A stretch of DNA of 45,077 bases. It comes from Paenibacillus oryzae. GTDB taxonomy: Bacteria; Bacillota; Bacilli; Paenibacillales; Paenibacillaceae. The notes under the pieces were generated by a model that was not told the origin of the DNA, searched no databases, and saw only the letters and a program-made list of their open reading frames with translations. The stretch is from contig NZ_LYPA01000069.1 in the NCBI RefSeq assembly GCF_001675045.1, positions 10,249-55,325 on the forward strand, written 5' to 3'. This document shows positions 1 through 6,986 of this stretch, piece after piece. The stretch's first letter is position 1. Every line of letters starts with the position of its first letter. The position numbers were made by a program, and so were the translations under genes.

Positions 1-165
1 TCAGAGCTTGACAGAAAACAGAGCTTAGCGGAGGGGCAGAGGGATTCTGGAGAAACGTCAGTGTTCGCCTTTAAAGACCGATTCCCACCATAGTCCTCAT
101 AAAAATAAAAGGAATCGGGCTTTAACAGCGATCGGAAGAACCCTCTGTACCGTAGCGTTTCACCT
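1..165. other. Structured non-coding sequence at the left edge
   Basis: No plausible gene is seen here. The stretch is rich in self-complementary pieces: CCGATTCC (78-85) pairs with GGAATCGG (111-118) and the pairing extends to AAAG/CTTT on the outside. CAGAGGG (37-43) can pair with CCCTCTG (141-147), and GAAACG (52-57) with CGTTTC (156-161). The order A, B, C, C', A', B' is not simply nested, so alternative folds or a pseudoknot are possible. It may be a dispersed intergenic repeat or a structured RNA; the left part may be cut off by the window edge. Confidence 0.4.
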
Positions 166-237
166 CGGCCCAAGTCAAGCACTGATTTCTGGTTTGAGCC
201 GATATATCAGGATGAAAAGCAGTCGGGAGGTTGTACA

Positions 238-945
238 ATGCGCTATAACCAATTTAATCAGCCCATCGGTGATCCAGTACCAAATGCAGCACAGCATGGA
301 CAGCTGCCGGATATCAAGAAGCTTTCAGGAGCGTATTGCTTTCTGGAAAAATTGAACGCCGAAAAACATCTGGACGATCTTTATAAGGTTTATGGACCGG
401 ATAGCCCGCTGGAAAACTGGACCTATTTGTCGATGGAGCCTGTACAAAGCAAGTCCGAGGTAAAGGAATTATTAATAAAAAGGGAAGCTTCTGCGGATCC
501 GTATTATTTGACAATTATAAACAAGCAAACCAATGAGGCTGTAGGAACCTTTGCTTTAATGAGAATTGATCCGGTCAACCGCAGCATCGAGGTAGGCTGG
601 GTCGTCTATTCCAATCAATTGAAGCGAACACGGATAGCAACGGAAGCGCAATACCTATTGGCGAAATATGTGTTTGAGGAGTTGGAATATCGCCGCTACG
701 AGTGGAAATGCGATTCTTTAAATCAGCCCTCCAGGAATGCGGCCTTGCGATTAGGCTTTACCTATGAAGGGACCTTCCGAAACGCAGTCATTTATAAAGA
801 CAGGAGCCGCGATACGGCATGGTTTTCGATATTGGATACGGAATGGCCGGAGATCAAGGCGCGTTTTGAAGCTTGGTTAGCGGAAGATAACTTTGATGAA
901 GCGGGCAATCAGCGACGGTCTTTAGATCATAAAAGTAAGAGTTAA
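238..945 (+). CDS. GNAT family N-acetyltransferase (RimJ/RimL type)
   Basis: Probable acetyl-CoA-dependent N-acetyltransferase of the RimJ/RimL-like GNAT group, 235 residues. The N-terminal MRYNQFNQPIGDPV block is typical of a Bacillales subfamily. The GNAT core follows: a strand ending in GTFALMRID, the IEVGWVVYSNQLKRT segment, and the C-terminal signature R-N-A-A-L-R-L-G-F-x-Y-E-G, where a bound acetyl-CoA and acceptor would lie. The ATG has GGGAGG 7 bases upstream. It stands alone, ended by a strong hairpin at 992-1038. The acceptor (small amine, antibiotic or protein N-terminus) cannot be told from sequence. Confidence 0.88.
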   Translation: MRYNQFNQPIGDPVPNAAQHGQLPDIKKLSGAYCFLEKLNAEKHLDDLYKVYGPDSPLENWTYLSMEPVQSKSEVKELLIKREASADPYYLTIINKQTNEAVGTFALMRIDPVNRSIEVGWVVYSNQLKRTRIATEAQYLLAKYVFEELEYRRYEWKCDSLNQPSRNAALRLGFTYEGTFRNAVIYKDRSRDTAWFSILDTEWPEIKARFEAWLAEDNFDEAGNQRRSLDHKSKS

Positions 946-991
946 ATTGCAGGAAGCTGTTCAATAAGCGCTCTTCTTGCTCCACAACTTA

Positions 992-1038
992 AAAAAGCAA
1001 ACACCGGGATGATTACGCATTCTCGGTGTTTGCTTTTT
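992..1038. terminator. Rho-independent terminator, bidirectional
   Basis: A 15-base stem (AAAAAGCAAACACCG and its complement) with a run of A before and T after. It lies between a rightward gene ending at 945 and a leftward gene ending at 1104, so it can serve both. Confidence 0.88.
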
Positions 1039-1103
1039 GTAGGTGCGCCCGGCACGGGCGATTACTTGTATAAATCCAACTAAAAGTTGAACTTATATAG
1101 GTT

Positions 1104-1460
1104 TCAGGTGCAGGTAAACGATTGAATCGACCGCAGGTCAAATCCGGTGTACATCCAGGAGAAGCCGTTCCATCTAAAGCCGGCAATCGAATTTGGCCCT
1201 AGAAAGACGGGGAAAAACCAGAATTGGCTGCCATTATGCATCCAGATGTACGTGAAGCGGAACATACAGCGTCTAATGCTTCCGGGATCTACGGTCAGTA
1301 GGGTGGCCGACTGCTGCTGGGGCACAAATGCCGGCGGCGGAGATGTTGGCGCCATCGGTTGTCCAGGAGGCCCGGGAGCCGGACCCGGACCAGGGCTATG
1401 CCCGGGAGGAGGTCCAAAAGGGGGACCAAAGGGCGGTCCAAAGGGTGGCAGGAACGACAT
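1104..1460 (-). CDS. Small Pro/Gly-rich protein with aromatic C-terminal domain
   Basis: Hypothetical protein of 118 residues. The first ~40 residues are a low-complexity Pro/Gly/Phe tract with three GPPF repeats; the rest is a compact aromatic domain (FTYIWMHNG, FWFFPVFLG, RWNGFSWMYTG, and a final Cys near QSFTC). Similar small proteins occur in Bacillales and some may be spore- or surface-associated, but that is recollection, not proof. The ATG has GGAG about 8 bases upstream (TGGAGTGAAAAAACATG on the minus strand). A CATACAAAT motif at 1484-1492 (minus strand) sits at -10 distance and resembles mother-cell sigma sites, a weak hint of sporulation expression. Confidence 0.65.
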   Translation of the reverse strand: MSFLPPFGPPFGPPFGPPPGHSPGPGPAPGPPGQPMAPTSPPPAFVPQQQSATLLTVDPGSIRRCMFRFTYIWMHNGSQFWFFPVFLGPNSIAGFRWNGFSWMYTGFDLRSIQSFTCT

Positions 1461-1506
1461 GTTTTTTCACTCCATTTTTATCAATTTGTATGCCTGAGAA
1501 TGCTGG

Positions 1507-1534
1507 AGCCAGCGCTTGCGATGCTGGCTTTTTT
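1507..1534 (+). terminator. Terminator-like hairpin on the plus strand
   Basis: AGCCAGC and GCTGGCT form a 7-base stem with a 9-base loop, followed by a T run. It reads on the plus strand although the gene to its left is on the minus strand, so it would end a rightward transcript antisense to that gene, if one exists. Confidence 0.5.
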
Positions 1535-1655
1535 GTATACTATGCGGAATTTTTTGTTCCGTTCATCAAGCACCGCAGGGGCTGCCTAACATTGATTCAA
1601 TAGAATTGAGAAGCCAATTAAACAGATGTATATGGATGAGTGTCTACAAAAAAAC

Positions 1656-1699
1656 AAAAACCCTGGCATCCCTTAATAAAAAGGCTCTCGGGGTTTTTT
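1656..1699. terminator. Terminator-like hairpin
   Basis: AAAAACCCTG pairs with CGGGGTTTTT (one T-G wobble); A-rich on the left and T-rich on the right, so it could act in both directions. It would shield the downstream operon from read-through. Confidence 0.45.
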
Positions 1700-1761
1700 G
1701 CTCACTCATTTTTTTAATAATTTTGTATTCTATCGCTACCATTCCCTATTAAATGACGTAT

Positions 1762-1775
1762 TATACTATAGTATA
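1762..1775. promoter_or_regulatory. Palindrome TATACTATAGTATA, candidate operator or promoter element
   Basis: A perfect 14-base palindrome in the AT-rich segment about 140 bases ahead of the coiled-coil/AIM24 operon. It contains TATACT, which could double as a -10 element. No regulator for it is identified. Confidence 0.35.
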
Positions 1776-1915
1776 CTTTTCTAAATAATTGTATGATGTC
1801 GTAAAGAGTCATTTTTTAATTGAATTTGTCCAATGAGCCTGCTCATCTGCGAGCTTGTCAGATTGGCAAAAGCAGCTTCACCAATGTGATAGCTTTAGAC
1901 AAGGAGGGATTACCG

Positions 1916-2407
1916 TTGCGCAAAGCAGTATTCCTTTTTTTGATCGTTTTATTCATAGTTTTTTTGTTAGTTCCGCATCAGGTTGCCGAAGCAGGAATGT
2001 GGAGCAACATTAAAGGGATTTTCTCTGCCCCTGCCAAAATTGACGCGCTGGAGCAGCAGTATATGGATGCCAGGCAGCAGCTTGATGAACAGAAGAAGCA
2101 CCTCGCTGAATCGTTACTGCAAGCAGAGCAAATTGCAGCGAAGCAAGCGGAGCAATACGCTGCAAAGCAAGAGGAGCTTATTCAGCAGAACGAGCAGTTC
2201 CGAAAAGCCAATGAGCAGCTAATGGAACAAAACAAGTCCCTTATTCAAGAAATGGAGTTAGCAAAACAAAAGCAAGCAAGCTTTACTCAAAAGCTTTTTC
2301 ATACGGCACTTATCTGTATAAGCTTAATTACCGCCTATTTTCTTTCCTTACGTGTATGGCGCTTCCTTGTTTGGCGCAAGCAAAAGCAGGTTAGCAGAGG
2401 AGTGTAA
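1916..2407 (+). CDS. Membrane protein with central coiled coil
   Basis: Unrecognised protein of 163 residues. The likely start is TTG at 1916, 7 bases after a perfect AAGGAGGG; an upstream in-frame start would add 32 residues with no ribosome binding site. An N-terminal hydrophobic helix (FLFLIVLFIVFLLV, signal anchor or signal peptide ending near AEAG) is followed by a long Gln/Glu/Lys-rich coiled coil (about 40-125) and a second hydrophobic helix (LICISLITAYFLSL), then a basic tail. It could be a two-pass protein exposing the coiled coil outside. The AIM24 gene starts 3 bases after its stop, so the two probably work together. Confidence 0.72.
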   Translation: MRKAVFLFLIVLFIVFLLVPHQVAEAGMWSNIKGIFSAPAKIDALEQQYMDARQQLDEQKKHLAESLLQAEQIAAKQAEQYAAKQEELIQQNEQFRKANEQLMEQNKSLIQEMELAKQKQASFTQKLFHTALICISLITAYFLSLRVWRFLVWRKQKQVSRGV

Positions 2408-2410
2408 TGA

Positions 2411-3100
2411 ATGGAAGCAACCTTCCCTGCGGCTATCGGGCATGTAAAGGTGACTCTCGATGAAGCGGACAAGCTCCATGTGCTTCATCCGGGAGCCATT
2501 ATCGCTTATCAAGGCTCCCCGGAGCAGCGGCAGGATCATTTTATGAATTTGGCGGGCGTCTATCGTAAAAAAAAGTGGCTGCGCGCCCTGCTGAGCGGCC
2601 CCTCTGAATTTATAATTGGCTTGCCGCCAGGCTGCTCACTGGCGACGGTAGCCATTGGACCGGACAGCGATTTGCTGTTTGATTACCGTCACGTCCTCTA
2701 CTTCACTGATGGTATGCAGCTTAAAAACGTTATTCAAAAAATTAAAAATGTGTGGATCACCCGTGAATTGATACGAATGCGCTTCACTGGTCCCGGCGAG
2801 CTCGGTATTATTACCAGCGGCGATATTGCAGTGCTCCAGCTGGACAAGGAGCAGCCGCTTTATGTAAATAGCAGCTCGCTTGTCGCTTATCCCGCAAACG
2901 CGAGCATTCAACTTGCTGTGTACGGCAATCAATTATCGAGTCAGAGCATGAACGTCCAGTGGAAAATAAGCGGGGATGGCCCAGTCCTAATTCAGACTGG
3001 GCTGCATGGGAAGGAATTGGAGCATCCTCTACAAAATGACGGCTTTTTCAAACGATTGCTGCGCGAGGTGCTTCCATTCGGCAGCGTGTATATTAAATAG
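2411..3100 (+). CDS. AIM24 family protein
   Basis: AIM24/DUF124-type protein, 229 residues, built mostly of beta strands with a fold like the TRAP attenuator protein. Seen: LHPGAIIAYQG, the Gly-rich GPGELGIITSGDI stretch, and VYIK at the end. The family's function in bacteria is largely unknown; the yeast relative acts in mitochondrial inner-membrane organisation. The start follows GAGGAGTG and lies 3 bases after the coiled-coil membrane protein gene, suggesting a membrane-associated partnership. It converges on the next gene with 15 bases between stops and no obvious terminator. Confidence 0.75.
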   Translation: MEATFPAAIGHVKVTLDEADKLHVLHPGAIIAYQGSPEQRQDHFMNLAGVYRKKKWLRALLSGPSEFIIGLPPGCSLATVAIGPDSDLLFDYRHVLYFTDGMQLKNVIQKIKNVWITRELIRMRFTGPGELGIITSGDIAVLQLDKEQPLYVNSSSLVAYPANASIQLAVYGNQLSSQSMNVQWKISGDGPVLIQTGLHGKELEHPLQNDGFFKRLLREVLPFGSVYIK

Positions 3101-3115
3101 GCTAGGCACTTCATG

Positions 3116-4039
3116 CTACTTTTTGGCTGCTAAAACCAATTCGTCCAAAATAGTTTGAAGGCTGTACGTATCCTGGGCTAGTTCATTCTCCGCAAAAGCC
3201 TCGACCTGATGGCTTTCGATATCATACATTTCTTCGATCTCCCTTGCGAATAAAAGCGGCTCCTCTTGTATGAGCTGAGACAAAGCCGGTACAGGTCTGG
3301 GTTCAAGGGCAGCCGCCGATAATTGCTGGAGCGCGCTAATATAGGCTTCTAGCGGCCTGGCCCCGCTAATTTTTACGCCTTTGTTTTCTTCGTTGACTAA
3401 AACAAGGGTTGGGAAGCCTCTTACGCCAAGACTCGCCGCCAGTTCAAAATCGCCATCCAATAGCGCTTGAGCAGACTCCTGCCCCGCCTCTTCAATAATC
3501 CTTGCACCATCCAGACCGATTCCATTAACAATAGCTTCAAGGACGGAATCTTCTCCAATATTTTGATTAAAAACAAAAACAGCTTCTCTGGCACGGCGCA
3601 GAAATTCAATTTCTTTGCCGGGATGCCTTAGCGCAATGACCTTAAACACGCGAGAAGGCGGATAGGAGGAAAGAATAGGATCAGAGATCCACAGAGACCC
3701 GTCAATCGGCATCCGGGAATGCAGTCCAACCTCCTTCCAATGATGAGCGACGTCCGCCGGCTTTTGAATGCCGTTCGAATTATCCGCAAAGCCGTGCCAG
3801 CTTGGCAGCAGTCCGCCCATCACAACCTTCAAGTTAAAATAATGTCCATACTGGCGCAAAAAACGATTCAGTACAGGCTCAAGCGCCCAGCAATGGGAGC
3901 AGATCGGATCGGTAACGTAATATAACGTAAATTTTTTGGCAAGCTGGTTTAAATCGATAGCCTGAACCTGCTCTTCATCTGCGGGGCCGCACATGCCGGT
4001 TTCAAGATCACACATCATATTATGGTTTGAATCACTCAT
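3116..4039 (-). CDS. DsbA-family protein, SpxH/YjbH-like
   Basis: Thioredoxin-fold protein of 307 residues related to SpxH (YjbH), the adaptor that delivers the regulator Spx to ClpXP, and to FrnE-like DsbA proteins. Seen: the active-site CSHC in DPICSHCWALEP, the helical insertion, and the cis-proline loop GFPT. An N-terminal pair, Cys-DLETGM-Cys, may bind metal, as the His/Cys-rich start of YjbH does. The start chosen is ATG at 4039 with GAGGTG before it; a TTG 21 bases upstream is less likely. Cytoplasmic, since no signal peptide is seen. Divergent from an HxlR regulator across a short control region. A plain oxidoreductase role cannot be excluded. Confidence 0.78.
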   Translation of the reverse strand: MSDSNHNMMCDLETGMCGPADEEQVQAIDLNQLAKKFTLYYVTDPICSHCWALEPVLNRFLRQYGHYFNLKVVMGGLLPSWHGFADNSNGIQKPADVAHHWKEVGLHSRMPIDGSLWISDPILSSYPPSRVFKVIALRHPGKEIEFLRRAREAVFVFNQNIGEDSVLEAIVNGIGLDGARIIEEAGQESAQALLDGDFELAASLGVRGFPTLVLVNEENKGVKISGARPLEAYISALQQLSAAALEPRPVPALSQLIQEEPLLFAREIEEMYDIESHQVEAFAENELAQDTYSLQTILDELVLAAKK

Positions 4040-4078
4040 TGGTTGCACCTCGACTTTCAATGTCTTGTTTATGGTACA

Positions 4079-4106
4079 ATTATAACAAGTAGTCTTATTT
4101 CAACAA
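4079..4106 (-). promoter_or_regulatory. Candidate sigma-A promoter of the SpxH-like gene
   Basis: On the minus strand: TTGTTG (-35), 16-base spacer, TATAAT (-10), about 40 bases before the ATG at 4039. Confidence 0.5.
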
Positions 4107-4145
4107 GTATGATAAAAATTAATACTAAGTATATAAAAGTATACT
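4106..4145. promoter_or_regulatory. Two inverted repeats, candidate HxlR operators
   Basis: AGTAT (4106-4110) mirrors ATACT (4122-4126), and AGTATA (4128-4133) mirrors TATACT (4140-4145). Both lie between the divergent SpxH-like and HxlR genes; the first abuts the -35 of the leftward promoter and the second directly precedes hxlR. They fit auto- and cross-regulation by the HxlR protein. Confidence 0.45.
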
Positions 4146-4161
4146 AATGGAGGAATCCGCA

Positions 4162-4491
4162 GTGAAATACGACTTTACAATGGATCAATTATGTCCCGCA
4201 ACTTATGCGTTTCAAGTGATTGGAGGAAAATGGAATTTGCCCATTCTGGCCATACTCAGTGAAAATGAGTGTATTCGCTACAATGAGTTAAAAAGAAGAT
4301 TAACCGGCATCACAGGAACGGCGTTAACCAATTGTCTCAAGGAGCTTATCGATTACGGCATTGTCCATCGGGAGCAATACAATGAGGTGCCGCCACGCGT
4401 CGAATATTCGCTGACGCAATCTGGCAAGGAGCTTGTTCCGTTGATTGAATCCATGGTGGCATGGGGCCAAAAAAATATAGTGACGCGATGA
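4162..4491 (+). CDS. HxlR family transcriptional regulator
   Basis: Winged-helix repressor of the HxlR type, 109 residues from GTG at 4162, which has GGAGG 8 bases upstream; an ATG at 4147 would overlap that ribosome binding site. Seen: the N-terminal Cys (C11 in QLCPATYAF), the GGKWNLPILAIL helix, the RYNELKRRLTGIT recognition region and the wing PPRVEYSLT. In YodB and HypR this N-terminal Cys senses quinones, diamide or hypochlorite. Divergent orientation to an SpxH-like DsbA protein suggests a thiol-stress circuit. A copy of the long palindrome follows. Confidence 0.88.
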   Translation: MKYDFTMDQLCPATYAFQVIGGKWNLPILAILSENECIRYNELKRRLTGITGTALTNCLKELIDYGIVHREQYNEVPPRVEYSLTQSGKELVPLIESMVAWGQKNIVTR

Positions 4492-4514
4492 CCGACGTCA
4501 ATAGAAAACAAAAA

Positions 4515-4736
4515 GGGGCTGCCCGAAAAGTCAAATGGAACGAATAATGATTCAGCAGAGAGGACCGGACGGGAAAGGGTGTCTTGAGGGCGAGTTTTTT
4601 TGTCCGCTTTTATCCACTCAAAAATTGGATCAGGATAAAGCGGACAAATAGGTTTGAGCTTCCAAGATACCCTTTTCCGGTAGGTACCGGTTTTGCTGAA
4701 TCATTATTCACCGTAACAGACTTTTCGGACAGCCCC
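4515..4736. repeat. Long palindromic repeat, copy 1 (MITE-like)
   Basis: A 222-base imperfect palindrome with ends GGGGCTGCCCGAAAAGTC and GACTTTTCGGACAGCCCC. Arms carry GAATAATGATTCAGCA, ACCGG and GGGAAAGGGTGTCTTG with their complements. An inner hairpin pairs TTTGTCCGCTTTTATCC with GGATAAAGCGGACAAA. It lies between convergent hxlR and sodA. No coding sequence and no clear target duplication. Confidence 0.85.
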
Positions 4737-4759
4737 TACAATATAGCAGGAATTAGGAC

Positions 4760-5377
4760 TTATCCCTTTTTTGCAGCCAGGTAACGCTCGTTAGCAACGT
4801 TCCAGTTTACAATATTCCAGAATGCGGCTATATAATCCGGGCGTTTGTTTTGGTAGTTCAAGTAATAGGCATGCTCCCAAACATCCAGCCCGATAATCGG
4901 CGTTTTGCCTTCCATAAGCGGGCTATCCTGATTAGCCGTGCTTAATACGGTTAGCTTGCCTTGCCCGTCAAGCGCCAGCCATGCCCAGCCGCTTCCGAAG
5001 CGGGTCGTGGCCGCTTTTGTGAATTGCTCCTTAAAATCGGCAAAGCCGTTCAATTCATTGGCGATGGCTTCCTTCAAAGCGCCAACCGGCTCGCCTCCGC
5101 CTTGAGGACTTAGCTGCGTCCAGAAAAACGAATGGTTGGCGTGACCGCCGCCATTATTTCGAACAGCCGTTTTTATCTCCTCGGGCAAGCTCTCCAGGTC
5201 GCTTATAAGCTGCTCGACCGGCAAGTCGAGGAGATGGGGATATTTTTCAAGCGCCGCGTTCAGGTTTGTAATGTAAGTATTATGATGTCTCCCGTGATGA
5301 ATCGTCATCGTTTCCTTGTCGATATGCGGCTCCAATGCGTCATGGGAATAAGGCAAATCCGGTAATTTATGAGTCAT
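4760..5377 (-). CDS. sodA: Superoxide dismutase, Mn/Fe type
   Basis: Cytoplasmic superoxide dismutase of 205 residues, normal length, turning superoxide into hydrogen peroxide and oxygen. Metal ligands by family position are H27, H82, D165 and H169 ([19 protein letters not shown]). The [11 protein letters not shown] helix and GSGWAWL are present; the Gly/Gln arrangement fits a manganese enzyme. Start ATG with GGAGG 7 bases upstream. Divergent from a SufR-like regulator; its promoter (5419-5447) overlaps an inverted repeat, so linked control by iron-sulfur or oxidative status is likely. Confidence 0.96.
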   Translation of the reverse strand: MTHKLPDLPYSHDALEPHIDKETMTIHHGRHHNTYITNLNAALEKYPHLLDLPVEQLISDLESLPEEIKTAVRNNGGGHANHSFFWTQLSPQGGGEPVGALKEAIANELNGFADFKEQFTKAATTRFGSGWAWLALDGQGKLTVLSTANQDSPLMEGKTPIIGLDVWEHAYYLNYQNKRPDYIAAFWNIVNWNVANERYLAAKKG

Positions 5378-5406
5378 GTCAATTCCTCCAAAGCTGGTTA
5401 TTGTTG

Positions 5407-5426
5407 TCTACACTTTGGATTGTAGA
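5407..5426. promoter_or_regulatory. Inverted repeat TCTACA-N8-TGTAGA at the sodA promoter
   Basis: The right arm overlaps the sodA -10 region. A repressor bound here would block sodA. The binder is unknown; the SufR-like protein encoded across the gap, or a metal regulator, are candidates. Confidence 0.45.
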
Positions 5427-5447
5427 TCAATTTTGCTACTTAGTCAA
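5419..5447 (-). promoter_or_regulatory. sodA promoter
   Basis: Minus strand TTGACT, 17-base spacer, TACAAT: a near-consensus sigma-A promoter about 40 bases before the sodA ATG. Confidence 0.7.
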
Positions 5448-5461
5448 TATAAATGTATAAT
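5433..5461 (+). promoter_or_regulatory. Promoter of the SufR-like operon
   Basis: TTGCTA (5433-5438), 17-base spacer, TATAAT (5456-5461). It overlaps the sodA promoter face to face, so polymerase bound to one may hinder the other. Confidence 0.55.
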
Positions 5462-5470
5462 ATATTTAAT

Positions 5471-5496
5471 ATCTATACAAAGTCCTGAATCTATAC
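5471..5496 (+). promoter_or_regulatory. Direct repeats ATCTATAC, candidate operator
   Basis: ATCTATAC at 5471-5478 and again at 5489-5496, 18 bases apart start to start, just downstream of the -10 at 5456-5461. The position fits autorepression of the SufR-like gene. Confidence 0.35.
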
Positions 5497-5537
5497 TATA
5501 CTACCTAGACCGACGCAGGTTAGGACCGGAGGTGAGC

Positions 5538-6194
5538 TTGAAGGTGAAGGACAACCTTGATCTGTCTACACGCGAGAAAATAATGCAAATGCTTAAAACG
5601 AATAGCGAGATGAGCGCAAAGGAAATTACCGATCATTTGGGTATTACGGGCATGGCTGTCCGCAGACATCTTTCCGTGCTGGAAAATGAAGGGTTAATTC
5701 AATATACAACGGTGAGGCAGCCTATGGGACGGCCTATGGCTGTTTATCGGCTGACCGAAAAGGCGGAGGATTTTTTTCCGAAGAAGTATCATACGGTTGC
5801 CTTGGAGCTGTTGTCCGAGCTTGAAGGCGAGTCGGGCGTGGATGTCGTCAATCATTTGTTTGATCTCAGGCAAAAGTCACTGCACAAGCGTCTTCAGGAG
5901 CAATTGAAGGGCAAGGACCTCGAGGGGAAAGTGGCAGCTTTGGCTGATGTTCAAACGAATAACGGATATATGGCAACCTGGGAAAAGGAAAGCGACGACG
6001 TCTTTGCATTGACTGAATACAATTGTCCCATCTACCAGGTGGCGAGCACCTATAAGCATGCTTGCACCTGTGAGCTCCGTTTATTTGAATCCGTGCTGGA
6101 TGCGACCGTCGAGCGCACGGAATGTCTGGCCTCCGACGGGAATAAGTGCGTATACCGGATACGCTCCAAGAAACAGCTTGAGAAACAGAAATGA
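5538..6194 (+). CDS. SufR-like iron-sulfur transcriptional regulator
   Basis: DNA-binding protein of 218 residues from TTG at 5538 (GGAGGTGA just upstream; GTG at 5544 is an alternative). An N-terminal winged helix (about 10-75) includes MSAKEITDHLGITGMAVRRHL. The C-terminal sensor domain carries C163, C176, C178, C196 and C204. The C163-X12-C176 spacing and a Cys near the end match the Fe-S ligands of SufR, which represses iron-sulfur assembly genes while it holds a [4Fe-4S] cluster. The A-type carrier gene starts 10 bases after its stop, supporting this role. Cys 191 of cyanobacterial SufR has no match here, so the exact ligand set is uncertain. Confidence 0.78.
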   Translation: MKVKDNLDLSTREKIMQMLKTNSEMSAKEITDHLGITGMAVRRHLSVLENEGLIQYTTVRQPMGRPMAVYRLTEKAEDFFPKKYHTVALELLSELEGESGVDVVNHLFDLRQKSLHKRLQEQLKGKDLEGKVAALADVQTNNGYMATWEKESDDVFALTEYNCPIYQVASTYKHACTCELRLFESVLDATVERTECLASDGNKCVYRIRSKKQLEKQK

Positions 6195-6204
6195 GGTGTT
6201 TTGT

Positions 6205-6558
6205 ATGATAGAAATAAGCGATTTTGCGTCCGCGCAAATTAAAGAAATGCTTGATGCACAGCAAAATGAATCCCTGTTTCTTCGCGTAGGCGTCGTGGAT
6301 GGAGGCTGCAGCGGCTTATCCTACGATTTGAAATTTGACGACGAGCAGCACGAGGATGATTTGGTTTTTGAGAAGCAAGGCTTCAGGCTGAGAGTGGATG
6401 CCAAAAGCATGGAGTTTCTGGAAGGACTGGAAATCGACTATAAAGCGCAAGGAATGACAGGGGGATTCACGATGGACAATCCCAATGTCAAGGCAAGCTG
6501 CGGCTGCGGCGCAAGCTTCCGTACAGCGACATACCGCGGAACCGCCAAAAAGTGCTAA
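6205..6558 (+). CDS. A-type iron-sulfur carrier (IscA/SufA/ErpA family)
   Basis: HesB/IscA-fold protein of 117 residues that would carry Fe-S clusters or iron to target apoproteins in the cytoplasm. The three family ligands are present: C35 (GGCSGLSY), C99 and C101 (SCGCGASF). A further Cys is the last residue. The start is ATG at 6205 after TGAGGTG; a longer in-frame reading would overlap the SufR-like gene and is rejected. It is followed 14 bases later by a HesB-like gene. Confidence 0.9.
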   Translation: MIEISDFASAQIKEMLDAQQNESLFLRVGVVDGGCSGLSYDLKFDDEQHEDDLVFEKQGFRLRVDAKSMEFLEGLEIDYKAQGMTGGFTMDNPNVKASCGCGASFRTATYRGTAKKC

Positions 6559-6572
6559 GGGAGCAGATCATC

Positions 6573-6848
6573 ATGACATTTCATGTAACCGACGAAGCCA
6601 TCCGCAATTTCCAGCATGAATGGGGACTGAAGGAAGGCCAATATGTTCGAATCTATGCCAAATATTCCGGCGGCGGGAGCGATGCGTTTTCGGTTGGCCT
6701 CAACGTCAGCGTTGAACCGATTGATCCTGCAATCGTTAAAACAATCGGCGGTTATCGTTTTTTCGTCGAAAAAAGCGATGAATGGATTATAAGGGATGCT
6801 CGGCTTAGCATTGATAGCGGCCAGGAAGGCATCTTTTTCAAACTATAA
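6573..6848 (+). CDS. HesB/YneR-like protein without cysteines
   Basis: Small protein of 91 residues in the HesB-like domain family (YneR/YadR type). Seen: the start MTFHVTDEAIRNFQHEWGL, VRIYAKYSGGGSDAFSVGL, and the end IDSGQEGIFFKL. It has no cysteine, so it cannot hold an Fe-S cluster the way its neighbour does and may be a partner or diverged relative. The ATG at 6573 has AAGGGAG 9 bases upstream. Last gene of the SufR-like operon, closed by the terminator at 6857-6889. Confidence 0.8.
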   Translation: MTFHVTDEAIRNFQHEWGLKEGQYVRIYAKYSGGGSDAFSVGLNVSVEPIDPAIVKTIGGYRFFVEKSDEWIIRDARLSIDSGQEGIFFKL

Positions 6849-6856
6849 TAAGGATG

Positions 6857-6889
6857 AAGGCTGCCGGGGGAAGTACCGGCGCCTTTTTC
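6857..6889 (+). terminator. Rho-independent terminator
   Basis: AAGGCTGCCGG pairs with CCGGCGCCTT (one mismatch), followed by TTTTTCT. It ends the SufR-like operon. Confidence 0.8.
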
Positions 6890-6986
6890 TGTTTCGTTGG
6901 AATGTATTCGCAAAGGCTTTATTTATGAAAACGACGAATGGACGGATCATTTAATTTATTGCAAAATGGTATAAAAGGAGGAGTTG

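Larger units (their letters stand above)
1461..1915. other. Gene-free region between divergent genes
   Basis: This 455-base stretch separates the leftward Gly/Pro-rich gene from the rightward coiled-coil gene. It holds two hairpin terminators (1507-1534 and 1656-1699) and a 14-base perfect palindrome (1762-1775) in an AT-rich segment. I see no convincing small gene. Confidence 0.5.

Noticed and set aside
1147..1497. Plus-strand frame (116 residues) opposite the Gly/Pro-rich gene
   Set aside because: Its Gly-rich sequence is the complement of the Pro-rich tract; the minus-strand gene has the better start and a family-like C-terminal domain.
1820..1915. Longer start for the coiled-coil membrane protein
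   Set aside because: The upstream start lacks a ribosome binding site, while TTG 1916 has AAGGAGGG and directly precedes the hydrophobic helix.
4515..4736. An insertion sequence with a transposase
   Set aside because: The repeat copies are about 108-222 bases and hold no coding sequence; no transposase gene is in the window.
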